Below, in pieces: positions 1 to 13,100 of a stretch of DNA of 64,000 bases. A program made the translations under genes and the position numbers. A model generated the notes under the pieces. That model saw only the letters and a program-made list of their open reading frames with translations, was not told the DNA's origin and searched no databases. Source of the DNA: Callaeas wilsoni. Lineage: Eukaryota > Chordata > Aves > Passeriformes > Callaeidae. Numbering within the stretch: the first letter of the stretch is position 1; the number at the start of each line of letters is the position of its first letter. Where the stretch lies: the NCBI GenBank assembly GCA_013398955.1, contig VWPU01012146.1, positions 1 through 64,000 of the forward strand, in the 5' to 3' direction.

Positions 1-170
1 GCCGGGGCGGGTGCCCCTCAGGGAGCGGGGCCGGGCCGGGCGCCGGGTGCGGGCGGCGGCGGCGCGCTGGGGAGCGCTCGGTTCTGCCCGTGCGCCTCTT
101 TGTGTTTCCCTCCCGGCGCCTGGGTCCGGCGTGGCGGGAGTTGCGCGTGCTCGCCCAGGGCGAAGGAGGG
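1..170 (+). promoter_or_regulatory. CRISPLD1: CpG-rich promoter / untranslated first exon region of CRISPLD1
   Basis: The first 170 bases are strikingly GC- and CpG-rich, with a GGGGCGGG GC-box at the extreme left and many CG dinucleotides. The rest of the window is AT-rich. The block sits about 0.75 kb upstream of the CRISPLD1 start codon and on the same side, so it is most simply the edge of that gene's CpG-island promoter with the 5' untranslated exon 1. I cannot place the transcription start or the exon 1 donor; several GT dinucleotides here are possible. The island probably continues off the left edge. Confidence 0.7.
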
Positions 171-729
171 ACCTCGGCTTTCCTACCTAAAGCACTCAGT
201 CGTGTAGTAGGCGTTGTTAGAATATCGCGTTCTTGGAAGCGGTGCTACTTTTTCCGAGTGTTTTCAGTGCTTTCTTTTGTTTGGGGACTAGAATAACCCC
301 GTCTCCCCCGTTTTCGTGTCCGAGTTGAATACCTTTAGTTTCATTAGGGTTTTGGAAATCATAAAACAAAAGCTGTAATCAAAGTCATATTTTGAAATGC
401 ACCAAGAGGGGATACTTTATATCAAGTTAATTGTGGATTTCAGTTTACATTTTGGCAATGACTGAAACCCTTTAACCTTCTTTTGTTCTTAAGTTCCAAT
501 ACTGGAAGACCTTATCTACAGTCTAATCTTCATTGATGTCTGGCTCCTTTTAAGTAGATATGAAAAGCATGCTTTTTGCATGCAGGCACTGAAATGTGCC
601 TGTCAATGTAATATATAAAACCACTTGAACAAACTGAAGTTCATAAGGCTGAAGATAAGCTATCTTCCCAAATCAACAGTGTGCACTTACTAGAGTAAAA
701 AAATGCAGCATTCTGCTTTCTCCCCCTAG
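171..729 (+). other. Probable intron 1 (5' UTR intron)
   Basis: This AT-rich sequence lies between the CpG island and a pyrimidine-rich acceptor (TTTCTCCCCCTAG) ending at 729. No coding potential or repeat is recognised. It is read as the intron separating the untranslated first exon from the start-codon exon; its 5' boundary is not defined. Confidence 0.5.
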
Positions 730-903
730 AACAACAGTTGCAAAACCTGTATGAACTAGAGTTTTTGCTGCTTAATAAGTCCATACAGGTCAGTCCTTCA
801 GTGTACAAATTACATTACTCTCTCTTATGCATTTACAGCCAACAAGCTTGGAAGAAAGACTTTGTCTTGGAGCTAACTCCTGAGCATTTTGAGATCATTC
901 ATC
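730..903 (+). other. CRISPLD1: 5' UTR part of CRISPLD1 exon 2 (boundary ambiguous)
   Basis: Two acceptors precede the start codon: CCCCCTAG ending at 729 and TTTACAG ending at 838. Between them CAG|GTCAGT at 789/790 looks like a good donor, but the intron it would form with the 838 acceptor is only 49 bp, too short for normal vertebrate splicing. The exon therefore probably starts at 730 or at 839. An alternative short 5' UTR exon 730-789 spliced elsewhere is possible. RNA reads would settle this. Confidence 0.5.
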
Positions 904-1161
904 ATGAAGTATGTAGTACAGGAATGGCTCAGAGTAACTACCTTGCTATTCATAGCTCAAGCAGTTTCTGCAATGGTTCTTCCCAATGCCACGCTCATAG
1001 AAGAACTTTTGGAAAAGTACATGGATGAAGATGGTGAGTGGTGGATCGCCAAGCAGAGAGGGAAAAGGGCTATCACAGACAGTGATATGCAAAGTATCTT
1101 GGATCTTCATAATAAATTACGGGGTCAGGTGTATCCACCAGCTTCCAATATGGAATATATG
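904..1161 (+). CDS. CRISPLD1: CRISPLD1 coding exon 1 (residues 1-86)
   Basis: Encodes the signal peptide, the sequon N28-A-T, the dibasic RGKR at 52-55 and the start of the CAP domain (LDLHNKLR at 66-73). It ends in phase 0 at ATG|GTAAGG. Confidence 0.97.
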
Positions 1162-4100
1162 GTAAGGAAAAACAGATAGTGACATGCAGAAAAAAATGTT
1201 CTTAGAATAGTTGCTATCACTTTATAAAACAGCATAATTTCAGTCTTAGCTTGTTTGTTTTCTGATTTAAAGAACTTGTCACTTCTTTGTCTTTTTTTTT
1301 GTACAGGTACGAACTGTGAGATAAAAATGCCCGTTTGTGGATCAAGTGTCATGCTCTACTTATATTAATGTGTTTCATCAATGTATTTAATCTCTCATAG
1401 CTTTCCTAAATTTAAGTGGCTGTTCCTCAGTGCTAGAGGCCAATTACCAAAATTGCAGTACACAATAAAGTTGATTGTAATTGCGGCCTAAAAAGTTACC
1501 ATCTAAGAAGAGTACTGAACTATGAAGGTTCAAGATAGCATGCATGTATTCTTTCCCATGCTTCTAGGTTGGAAAATAAGGGTCTTACAACAAGAAAGCC
1601 TTCTGTTTAAGTTGGCATGTGTTACTGGAGGGCTATTTCTGTGTTCAGATTAATAATGTAATGCATAATTTCTGTTTATTTTTCTTTCCTTAAGAAGCCT
1701 CTATCTTTGGACTATTATTAGTGGCATTAAGTCCCATGTTCCTGAACTTTGTTTTTATGCCATATTCCAAGGCTAATTCGATCTCTCCTTGCTAAGATGA
1801 AATCAGGTCATTAGAACTTTTAAGAAGTCTAGAGGTTTGACAAGAATGGTTAACTTTTCTTTTTTCTGCACCTTTTTCCTCTGTCCACATGGTGTATTGT
1901 TGACTTAGCTGTTCATGCATCAGAGAAATAGCATTGCTATAGGTTGAGTTGTTTCTATCAAATATTACACAGGTTTCATGACACTTTCCATGGCAGAGGT
2001 TTACATTAACACATTTCCAGATGAAAATATCTTTCCTACACTGGAGTGGTGTCTCTCAGCTTGGAGATCTGATTGAACTGAGCATATATATGTCCTGGAA
2101 AACTCATGCTTGCGTAAACCATCAGTAGAATCATACGATGGTTTGGGTTGGAGGGGACCTTTTAAAGTTCTCTAGTCCACCCTGCATTAAAGGCAGTTTA
2201 ACTTAAGTTTACCTATATGAGTGTTACTGTATTAGACTAAGAGCCATCAGAGAATTAGTTCACAGAATCACAGGATATGTTGCCATATATCATCTCCAAA
2301 CAAAGGAATGATAATACCTGAAACCTGTTTAACCCCTTCAGTTACAATTGTCTGCACATATCTGTAAATTTTGTTTTCCGTTGTGACTTTTTCAGACCTT
2401 GTAGCAATAGAGGTTAACATTTTGTTCCCAGTCACTCGGATTGACTTTTTTCTGGAAAGCTCAAGAACCAGCTATTAAGTCTTTTTGTAAAAGAAGGATT
2501 GGGAAGACTGTTGTTTTCCCACGTTAAAATATGGCACGCGTTTTTCTTGTGATTCTGTGAAAGCGTAGCTGATTTGTAGTTATGCACCTTTTTCCATTCC
2601 TAATGCCATACTACATTTGCCTGTCTTATATATCTTGGAAAGAAGAATTTGGATATACTCACAGAAGTAAGGTTTTTGACAGCTTTATTCAAAGATTCCT
2701 CCAGCACTGCACACACTTGGGCTTAGACTCTGTGTTAGGTCTACATCTGGAACAAGTTTTTTTGGTTTTGTTGTTTTTTCTGTGCTCTCCAGTGATGCCT
2801 GAGCCAGAGTACAAGTAGCATGGAAAAGCAATTTCCCAATTTTAACATCAAGGATGTTACTCAGAACAGGGCAGCAGCTTTCAAGAGGCTGGGATTCAAT
2901 TTTGGCACAATATCTAAGGGAATCAGGGATTAGGATAAGCAAGGGTTTGAGATCTGTGAAGGCAAAGGGTCTGTGTAAAGCGCGTGGTCAGAGGGATAGA
3001 CACCTGTGGAGGGACGGGGACCCATGAGAATGGCATGGAGAGAGCCTGAGTGGTCAAGAAGGTGTTGAGAAATCAATGTTATGCAGAGAAAGAACATTTG
3101 ATGAATAGATACGGTTAAGCTAAGACCTGTGACTGTGATTTGGATCAGAAGTTTATTGGAAGGAGGTTAAGAGCACAAAAATTTGCTAAGAGAGGCTACT
3201 TGAAAAGTCTAAAACTGTTAGCAAGTGGGGAGGAAGCTTGTTTTCGGAGGAAAAAGGTGAGAGTCAGTATTGGGAATGGAAACAGGAGGGTTTAGGAGAC
3301 AGTGGGAACCACATGCTGCTTGAACAGAAAGAGGAAACAGAATGAGGACTTCTGATTGTTTGCAAATATATTTTTATGATACTCCTAGAGATTTTCCTTT
3401 CAATGTCTTACCAAAGACAATTATTAGTGCTCCAGAAAAGGGAAACCATCCATCTAAATGCTTGCCTGATATTTAGTGATCTAGATACGTGCAGCTGAAA
3501 TACTTTTGACTACTTTTGGCATGGTTTATTAATATAGACATGCTGGCAAACAAGTCTGCTGCTATTGGCACAGTCATGTCCCTGTAAACTGCCCTTTGTA
3601 TTCGTAAACCCTTTCCTTGTGAATAGAACCAGTTCTGCTTAGAGGAGTGAAGTTTTATGTCTCACTAAACCTGAGTGGAGATGAGCAAGGTCCACTGATA
3701 CACCTGTGTCTATAAATCTGTTGTATAGTTGAGAAGTTTAGGATCTCCAAGAGAGCTTGGAGCTGGAAGAAGGTATGTGGAGGCTGCATGCTTTCACTGC
3801 ACTGTTAGGTTGCCTTAGATATTCCAGACTAATAGGCAGCTCTGGCTGAAGTGCCTCTGTCCTGCTCCTGCTAATGGAATGCACCTGAGTTGATGATGAG
3901 ACTGATCCAAGTACTTAAAGAATCAGATCTTATTTTTAAAAATCCAATTTTATGAGATTTTTTCCATTCTGAGTCATGAAACTGTCTCCCTGCATGGCAG
4001 AATCAGATGAATACCAGTGCTGATAAAAGAACATTGGAATGCATAACTAAGGAATGGGTGGGATGGGGAGCCACACTAGGTGGGAGCTATTGGTTTTATT

Positions 4101-7100
4101 ACTCACAAAGTCCAGCCTTACCTTTGAGATAAGGCCTGCAGCATAAGATCTTGGTTCTGTTAAAAACAAAAAAAAAACCCCCAAGGAAAACTAAACAGTT
4201 GCATTACTGAGCTGTACACTCTTCCTCTATGCTTTGAAAAAGCAAACATTACAGGGCTATCATAGTTCAGAGACCTAAAGTTACAGTGCAGTAGGATTCA
4301 CAGTAGCTAGGTCTAATGAACAAAGTGTTCTCATGGTTGTCTGGCTGAACTTACTGGATGAAAAGTTCATCTTCCCAAGTACTGCGGCTCTGGTGGTGAG
4401 CAGTAATGGATTCCTAAGATAGGAGGATAAGAATAGAGCATGTGAAAAGAGAAACCTCTGCAATGAAGCACCCCAGCTTCCAGCAAACAGCCGCTTAGGG
4501 ACTTCCTCAATCTGCTGTTGTACTTTTTGCATCAGTCTCACATGGAATTTTCTTTATGTATCTGAATGCTTCTGAGTCCACTTGTATTTTTTGAATCCAT
4601 GGCATCAATTTGCAGAGCTCTATAAACTTAATTATGCAGTGGGTGAAAAAGTACATTTGTTTTCCTTTAAACGTGTTCTTCTCTTTGATGCCTTATTTTT
4701 CTTTATTGTGAGAATTAATAATTTCTTCAGTGATCACAAGGCTTTCAGCTGAAGAACCCTAATTCTTTTACTTGAAAACTGTTCTATCTGAAAAGCTGTT
4801 CCATTTTGTTCTCTATCTGCTATGATTCTCCTGTTTTCCTTTTAATGCAAAGGGAACAAACCAAACTGTGGATAGTTATGGCATACTGCAAATTGATATA
4901 ATTGTGTTTATTTTCTTCACTTCCTAATAATTTCTAACATACTTTTTTACATGCTGACCTACAGCTGACATGTTTCATAGAGCTATTTACAATGACTTCA
5001 AGATCTTTCTAATGTGCTAAGAGGTTATTTACTACACTATCGTGTATATATAGTTGGCTGTTATCTCCAGCAATGCCCTTATTACTTCGTGTGTATTCAC
5101 ATTGAATGCTTTAAACCATTTTGTCTTCCAGTCACTTAGCATTAATGAGTCTCCTGTCTTCATCTTTTATTTTTCCTATTCTGTTTTTACCTGTCTTAAA
5201 TAGTGACTACTATATTGCATTCTCTTTTCTTGGGCTATTGTGAAGAAGGTATGCTGCAGAGACCATGGACACATCTTGCAGGGAATCTGAAAAATTATTT
5301 TGTAATCTTAAATCCTTTTTCTGTCATTTATCACTTCTTTCTTTACCTTATGATAGCTTAATTTTGTTTGTTTGTTTGTTAATTTTTAAGTAACTTAGGA
5401 ACTCTATGGAAAACTTAACTGCACTTAACCCTTTTCCACATGTTGACAACTCCAAGGTGTAATATATGTGGGAGTAATTATCTGTATATTTTGTACTTTT
5501 GTAACTTACCCTATAAAATCATCCCAATGGAAGTCAGTTTTTAGTCTGTGGTTTCTCAGGATCTTCTAGAAGCTTTTTAAAATATAGTCAACCATGTGCT
5601 GGTTTTTGTTATTGTGGTAACAAGGCCATTTTAAGAGAGATAGTGTACTGCACAGTAATTAGAAGTTTTATGAACAGGTTCTTCCAGGTTCTTGAAGGAT
5701 ATTGTTTTGTCCTGGCAATTTGATACTGTCACTGTTTTCAGTTTTTGTATTGTTTCTTAAGGCTGATATTGATCCTCCACCTCATCTTCTGTCTCTTTTT
5801 CTGTATGGAAGAATTCTGATGTGAGAATGTGCATAAGCTCTTCCATAGGGAACAGTATTGCAAAAATTCATTAAACTCCTCTGCAGTGGCCTTATATGAC
5901 CTTGTGACTGCATGTTAGATCATTCTTTCCTAGACCTCTTCCTTCAAAGCTGAGAGTTTTTGGGTTGTTGACATTATGACTTAAATAGAAAAAGAAGAAT
6001 CTTTTTTTGAGGTTATGATGAATGGTGTGTTATGAAAATGCATGGCAAATGCATGTGGTATATTTTTTTATCTGGATTGCTTCCTTTTAAAGAAAGGTTT
6101 AAGGAACATTTTCTTTTTGCTGTGCTCATGAATTTAACAGCACTGGAAAGAGAGGAGAGAGGAATGAAGTTTCCCTGCTCCCCTTCTAAAGCACCTGAAC
6201 AGAGCATAGAGCATTGTGTGAAATGTCATGCTTTCAGCATGTGCCCCCCGGGCCCCTGCCACCAGTGTGGCCTTCACGCCATGGACGCACTTGGGGTACA
6301 TCCTTAAGGAAGAGACACTTGAGCTAGCACTGGAAGCTGCAGCCAGGTGCTGCTGGCAGTATTCAGTGACCAGATCAAGGGCTGCTGTGGCTCTGCTGCT
6401 CTGCAGCTGCTCTGCAGGTGTCCTTGCCTGGTCCTCTGCTGCGCTGGAGCTGCCTGGGCCTGCCAGCCTTTCTTGCCAAAGACCTATCCTTTAAGGAAAA
6501 AATGGGAACCAAAGTGCTTTGCCATATACTTGTCAATGGTTTGTTGTGAATTCATGTGAAATAGTCCCCTTATTTTCTTATTCAGTTAGAAAGGGTTTGC
6601 CGCATATTAATAAATTCTTACTAGATTGTAAAGGCTTAATGAAACTTGAAAAACTTACTTTTTCAGCACCATAACCCTAAAACTTCCTGAACTCCTAATT
6701 TATTTTTTTTGGAAGCATTAGTTGTGTATCGTGAACTGAAATTGCAAAAACTTTTTTCCCGATAATTACATTGGTAACATTGCACCTTAGTAAATCTGAA
6801 TATATTAATGAAATCTGAGATTTTCTTCATGATTATTTCAATCAAGGCTTTAAAAATAGTCATTATTATTTGGATAGTGGAAGTTGTTAATTCCTCTACC
6901 TTCTAGAGAGTTGTAGTTTGCAGAATAAAACGATTCAGCAAGGATAATATTCGTGAAAGTCATTTTGATTAATGAATTTGTAATGCATGCTGTATTAAAC
7001 CATTCTTTCAGTATTCATTCCTTGATTTCATACATATTTTCCCAAACAAAGAAGTCAAACGGTTCACGTGAGATCCTCATTCCATGCATGTGCCTTTGCT

Positions 7101-10100
7101 GTACTTAAGAGTATTCAGGTTTCCAGCTTGATAGATAGCAGAGCATTTCAACCTGGTATTTCTTGGCCCTGAGCCATGCACTGCATTTTGTAATTACTGT
7201 AATTGGAGACACCAGTGTCTTCTAGGGCAAGGAGGTCTTTGCTTTTTTTTTTTATCTCTAGTCTTTTGGCCAGATCCTGCCAATAAATACTAGGGATGTG
7301 ATTGCAAAGCCCATAATTTGCTTCTATAAAGTTTTATATTGGAAAACTTGTGAGGAAAAGACAAAGTTCTAGAGATGCTTTTAAAACAGTTCAGATTAAA
7401 ATGTTTATTTGGTATAGCTGTGTAGTTCTTCAGGAAAATTCTGGATGTGTATCTGGCAGCAGTATTGGACCTGTATTTTGTTTACAGTGGGGAAGAAAAG
7501 AAATATTTTTATTCTTAGTTTGTGTTGGTATAATACCTCTGAAGGTCTTAGTTTGAAAACCTTGATAGTGATGTGTTGAAAGTGCTGATACCGTATAATT
7601 CCTTTCAAACCATGACTAATTCATAACTTTTATGGGGCCTTATATTTTGGGCGGCTTGAAGATTTGCTTCTCCATTTTACTAGCTTCAGGAAGACTTCAG
7701 AGGAAAAACTTAAGAAATATTGCTTATTTAGATTTTTTAAAAAAATTTTCTGTAGGCAATCTTCTGTTATATTTAAATAGGAACCATTGGAGTTTGGATT
7801 GTATGAACCCACTAATGCATAGAGCTCTTGCATGATAGTGAAAGGTTATTCATGGCATCATAGTGACTGAATAGGGATTGAAATAAATTTCATTGCTGTT
7901 TTCTGATGCATTTAGATCCTATTATCAGTTAAAGTCTGGGAACAGCAGTTTCTCTCTATTTGTATCTGTAAGTTCCCAGCTGAGGTTTTTTTTATTTTTG
8001 TAGTATTCCTAGGAGAATTTAAACAATGTTAGGAAACACAGAGGAAGACCTTGAAATGGACATACATGTTTTGGTGAATTTTTCTGTTCTGAAGTGCCCT
8101 GTTAAATTTCCTAGACTTTTCTGACAAAACTTTTTGATGTCTCTGTTTAGTGTATCTTACCCATCTTGCCAAAACTCTTCAGGGATGCTTTGTTAAAAAC
8201 AATTCCTGTTCCTTTTGAGCAGAGGGCTTTGGTTTGTGGAATTCCCTAAGTGGCTGAAGAGCACTTTGGGTGCCAAGAACAGAGCAGCTCTATTCAGAGT
8301 GAACCTGCCCGCTTTCCCTCTGGTTTTCCACTTTTCTGCTTCACTTCAAAGATTGGTGGAAGTGCTTCAGCTCCTTTGCCTGTGCTCAAAGGCTACTGAC
8401 TCTGCATCAAAGAACACAGTGACGTTGACTTATCCTCTTATTCTCCCTGGCAGTTTTAGCAAAGGACTGTGCAATGTGAAGTGGCCAAGAAAAAAAAAGT
8501 GGTATGACTTCTATTGATGTAATGCCAACAACAACTAAGCAACTCCAAGTAAAGAAACTGAAAGTGGAAAGTAGCAAAAAGGCTCACTGTCTCAAAGTCT
8601 AAGGGAGCCTTCCCTAAATAAAATAATTATCAATACAGGACAGACACTGTTCATCTTTTATTTTTGCTGTCAGAGAACAAGTTTGTCCCCAAATCAAAAA
8701 AGATCACTGAATATTATTTATTATAGATCACTAGCAGAATCTAAGCTTAAATACAAAATATGAACAGAACATTGAAAGGATCAATAAGCTTTATAAAAGT
8801 AGCTCCCTGTTGCCTATCATCTTCATGATATTTGCCTCAGAATCTTCCTTTTTTTTTTTCTTTTTAACTGAGAAAAAAATACTTATTTCTTAACATTATT
8901 TCATTGAAATGCTAGATATGAATTTATCCTGTTATATGGAATTATAATCAACCTTAGATTTGGCACAAGTGACTGTCATAGAAAAAGTGTGCTTCATTCA
9001 AAAGACTATCCTCTGTCCATATAAAGATGGACAAATTTCACTTTATTATGAAAGAAGGTAACAGTTTCTTAAAATGAGGCTGTTAAATCTGGAATTTGGC
9101 TGCCTCATACATATCACAATAGATTTGTCCTGAATTCCCTGTTGGATCTTCAGGTAGTCAGGAATTCCTTTAATACATTTTCCAATGCTTTTTTGAGATT
9201 TTATTTGAAAATATTTCAGACAGTAATGCCAGGTCACGTATGATCAATGGATGTTCTCTGGCAGTAAGTTCAATTCACTTATGTCAAATCACAGTGGTCA
9301 TCTTTTAAAAGCATTTAGTTTGACACATATTTGAGATACCACGGCTAATTCCTGTTCAAAGTCCAGGAAATTCTGTAGCATCTCTAAAACTGCTGTATGA
9401 AAGCAATCAGTTACAGTGAGTTTAACCCAGTAATCACTACTAGGGTTTGAGGTAAGGACTTGTGCTCTGGTCAGTTTGTGATTAGCTATAAATATTCATG
9501 AATACTATTTGTAATGAATGTGTGCAATTCATAATTTGACAATGGACAAAGCAGAGAAATCAAGATCAGCTTTCATGCTGCTCCTTCTCTTCCATTCCTG
9601 TTAGAGTATAGAAGTGAATAGATGATTTTCAGTCATGTTCTAGTAGAAAGCCTTAATGCACTGCTTTTAAAAAGTAGCAAAGTAAATGCACTGTTTCAGA
9701 ACACCTTGGAAAGCTGAATATTCCAGCAAGGTTTTTTTAACATGCTCAGAGTACACAGAGAATTAAAAGTGATTAGTCATGTCTGCCGCTTCCTATTCCG
9801 GGTTTTACTTCTTCAACACAAAAAGCTTAAACACATGAAGCTGTAATAAGGAGATACTTCTAAATATTGGTGCAATTTTTTCAGTGTTTGGGAACAATAT
9901 TTTTGGCCTTATACCACTTTCCTGTTTCCAGGCAAAAGCCACAGTTTTCCTGCGTTTTACTCTTTTCCAAAAGAGCAGTTGAAACCTCAAGGTCTATTCA
10001 GGGATGTCTGCCCGGTTTAAAGCTCTATAAACTCCGGTCTGCCACATGGTAGCATGTAAGGTCCTTACCATTTCACTTCTAGCCAGGTAGTAGTTTTCCA

Positions 10101-13100
10101 GCAGAAAATGCCTGTCTTAACTTTCATGGTAGAGGAAGGTTTGGCAATTTTGGATATTTCTTTGTGCTTAAAGAATATATCAGTACTAGTTGATATTGTT
10201 GGGTTTTTATTTTCAAGGGAATTTTGCCTGGTGTTGCAGTACACCTGAGTTTTTGTGGTCACTGCTACATAAAGGACCTCAGGCTGTGGGAGGCCACATT
10301 TTTTTCTAACTCAAATGACTGGAGGTAAGCACCTCAGTTTAGTGCAAGTTATTTACTTTAGATGTGCTAATTATCATTAGTTTGCATGGACTTCTTTCAG
10401 CAGCTTTGTGCTGATGAAATTGCCTCACTGAAGCATGAATGAAAGACAAGCTGGTGAAAACTGCCAATGTCTGTTCATCAAGAGATCATGTCAAACCATT
10501 TTGATCGCCCAGTAATTAGGGAAGTATTAAGTGCCATATTTTGACTCTGGAAAGTTCTTGACACTTTTTGTGACATTTTTGTGAGAGATAATTGACAGAG
10601 TCTCCTTTTAGGTGTTGATTGAAGGTGTTGATGCTGTTGGAGCCTCTTCTGTCTTGGTTAAACACTTACGACTCGTATGAGCAAAGAGTACACCTGAAAA
10701 CTGCCGTGTCTGTGTGTGTATGTATATATATATAAAAATATAAATATAGATATATAAAAAATATATATATATAAGGTGGGCATAGGATGGAGTTGTTTTG
10801 AAGAACATGATCAAAATTAGAACTTGAGAAGTAGAAGTAATGGCCGAGGTTCAACATGATGAAACTTAAATGCAAGGTATGGAATGAGGAAGAAATACAA
10901 GCAGGTGAAATACAAGGGATAAAATGTAGAGGTAAAACTGCAATATAAAGATGCAGGATTTGCACTGACTTAAAAAATAATATGCAGCACCAGTCTGTAA
11001 AAGGAATCTTCCGTGTGTGAAACTGATGAGAACTTGTCTGAAATGCAATGTCCATTTTTGGTAATTTTTAAAGAATGGTCTACCCATTCTAGAGAGAAGG
11101 AAAGAGATTAATGCGATTGATTTTGAAGACAGAATATGTGATTTTTGAGATGATTAAAGGAATGAAGCAGCTGAATTTGGTTAATCTGGGAAATAAATAA
11201 AGGTAGTTACGGGAAAGAGAGAGTTTTCTTTTTATGTGACAGTAAAACATCAGCTAGCATTGCAGGGCAGGAGGTTTAGGTTGCATACCAAGGAGATCCT
11301 CTTTGCTCTTACAATCATAAAAATCCAGAAGAAAATGAAAGTAAATATTTTTCTGAAAATACTGTTACTAATTTTAAATTATAAAAATGTGGATAATACA
11401 CATCTATTTGGCTCAGTGGAAAAGGCTATATAGACTACAGTCAGGATCAGTCTCTTGAAGTAATTTTTAACTGTAGCTTTCTGTCTTTCTGTGCTGGTGC
11501 CATGCAGGTGATTTCTAGTTTTCAACTGTATTCTGGCATATTTGCTCATGGCATTTCTCATTCTATGTTTCATCTTTCCTTTTTTTTCCTTCTTAGTATC
11601 ATTAGTCTTAATACAGTGGATTCTTTTAAAAAGTAAATAAATACGCATACTGTACCGTGGTATTTACTTTACCACTCTTTCTCTATATTTAGAATGTATA
11701 CAGCAATGAGGTATTTATACTATGCCATGGTAAATGTTTACTTTCAGTGGTGCCCACTGTACTTACTTTTCCATCTTTACTGGGCTTAAATTTTAGCTCT
11801 TCTTTAATTTCCATATAGTCCCAGTCCATATGATTTTTTCTGCCTTCCAACATATGTGAAAATATCTCCAGTTAAAATGTTACCACTGTTGAGGGTTTTT
11901 TAAAATTATTTTTACTGGAAAATGTTTTTTGGGTTACTGGCCTTTGCAATTCTGTTGCAACGCCTTTAGGTGTAGTGGTGGATGTATGCTGGTGTGGCTT
12001 GGATGAGAATGTACACTTTTGATTTAACACTCGCACAACACAAATGGTGGGATTCATCTCACCAAGCTTTTGATGTCTGTGGTGTAAATGTCTGCATTTG
12101 AGCCCGTCTCCTTTAATTAGTAGAGAAAAATGAGACTCTCCAACACACAGTTTATCTCAGTTAAAGGTGGGTGGCTAAAATTATCTCCCTCTATACATGC
12201 TTATTTGTCTATGTAACTGCAAAAGTTATTTAGATAATTAGCTCAGACGTAGGTATCTGCTTTGAGGCTGTTTAAATTCAGGGGAGGTTAATCCCACCCC
12301 ATGTAATTTGTTTGGCTGTTGATGAATTTTAATTTAAGATTTGGTAGCCTCACTGAAACAGCAGTTCCTCCAATAAGCAGAACATTGGTTTAGGCCTACA
12401 CTCTACCTGAACCCCGTGTTCACAGAGGTTAAATTCCAGAATTTGTAGTCCAGTCTGTAAAGCTCAACTGGCATTAGTTGTGGTTTATTTTAATGTGATA
12501 TGTTGTAAACCAGAAGCAGTCAGAAGATCCATATTGTCTGCAACATCCCTGCTGCAAAATCTGGTGCAGTCTTCTGGGGTAGGAGAAGAGTGGGCAGCTG
12601 GAGGCAGTAACTGCTGCTACCATTCAGTTTGACCTGCCCATCTGGGTTTTGGCTTCAGCCAGGGTAGTATTTGAGAACATTTGTGAAACACGGATAGTGT
12701 CATATCTGTGTGTCTTTGATGATGTACCAATTTTAACAGGATACTGATAAAACAAATGCCCGTGTTGACAAATGTTGTCGTGCCATTGAAATAGATTTGT
12801 AGAGCAAAAGAATTGATGCTAAGAACCTGACATTCATGCTAATTGCATTTCAGGCGGGTTATTATCTGCTGGGTCCTTCTGTGGAACGAATACCCATGAA
12901 CAACTTCAGAGTGCACTCTAGCAGTGTTCTGAAAAACAAAAGGAATAGTTTCAATGAGGTTCATGCTGCTGAGCAGTTTGCGATATTTTCAGTGTGTGCC
13001 TATCTCAGTGTAGAAAGCCAACCCTGAAGATGATCCCTTATCCAAAAGGTAGACCTCATGTAGTCTTCTGACAATGTGAGCAACACTTTTTCTTGATAAA

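Noticed and set aside
889..903. Upstream in-frame TTG that would add five residues to CRISPLD1
   Set aside because: TTG starts are rare in vertebrates, and ATG 904 gives the family's conserved N terminus with a normal signal peptide.
5594..5660. TGTGCTGGTTTTTG resembling the start of the common bird LTR
   Set aside because: The similarity stops after about 15 bases; no LTR signals follow.
8215..8517. Open frame of about 100 codons in intron 2
   Set aside because: It begins at TTG, has no recognisable domain and no splice context; intron 2 needs no extra exon to preserve the CRISPLD1 frame.
10608..11055. Minus-strand frames rich in Tyr/Ile
   Set aside because: They read through the TA microsatellite; the rest has no recognisable domain.
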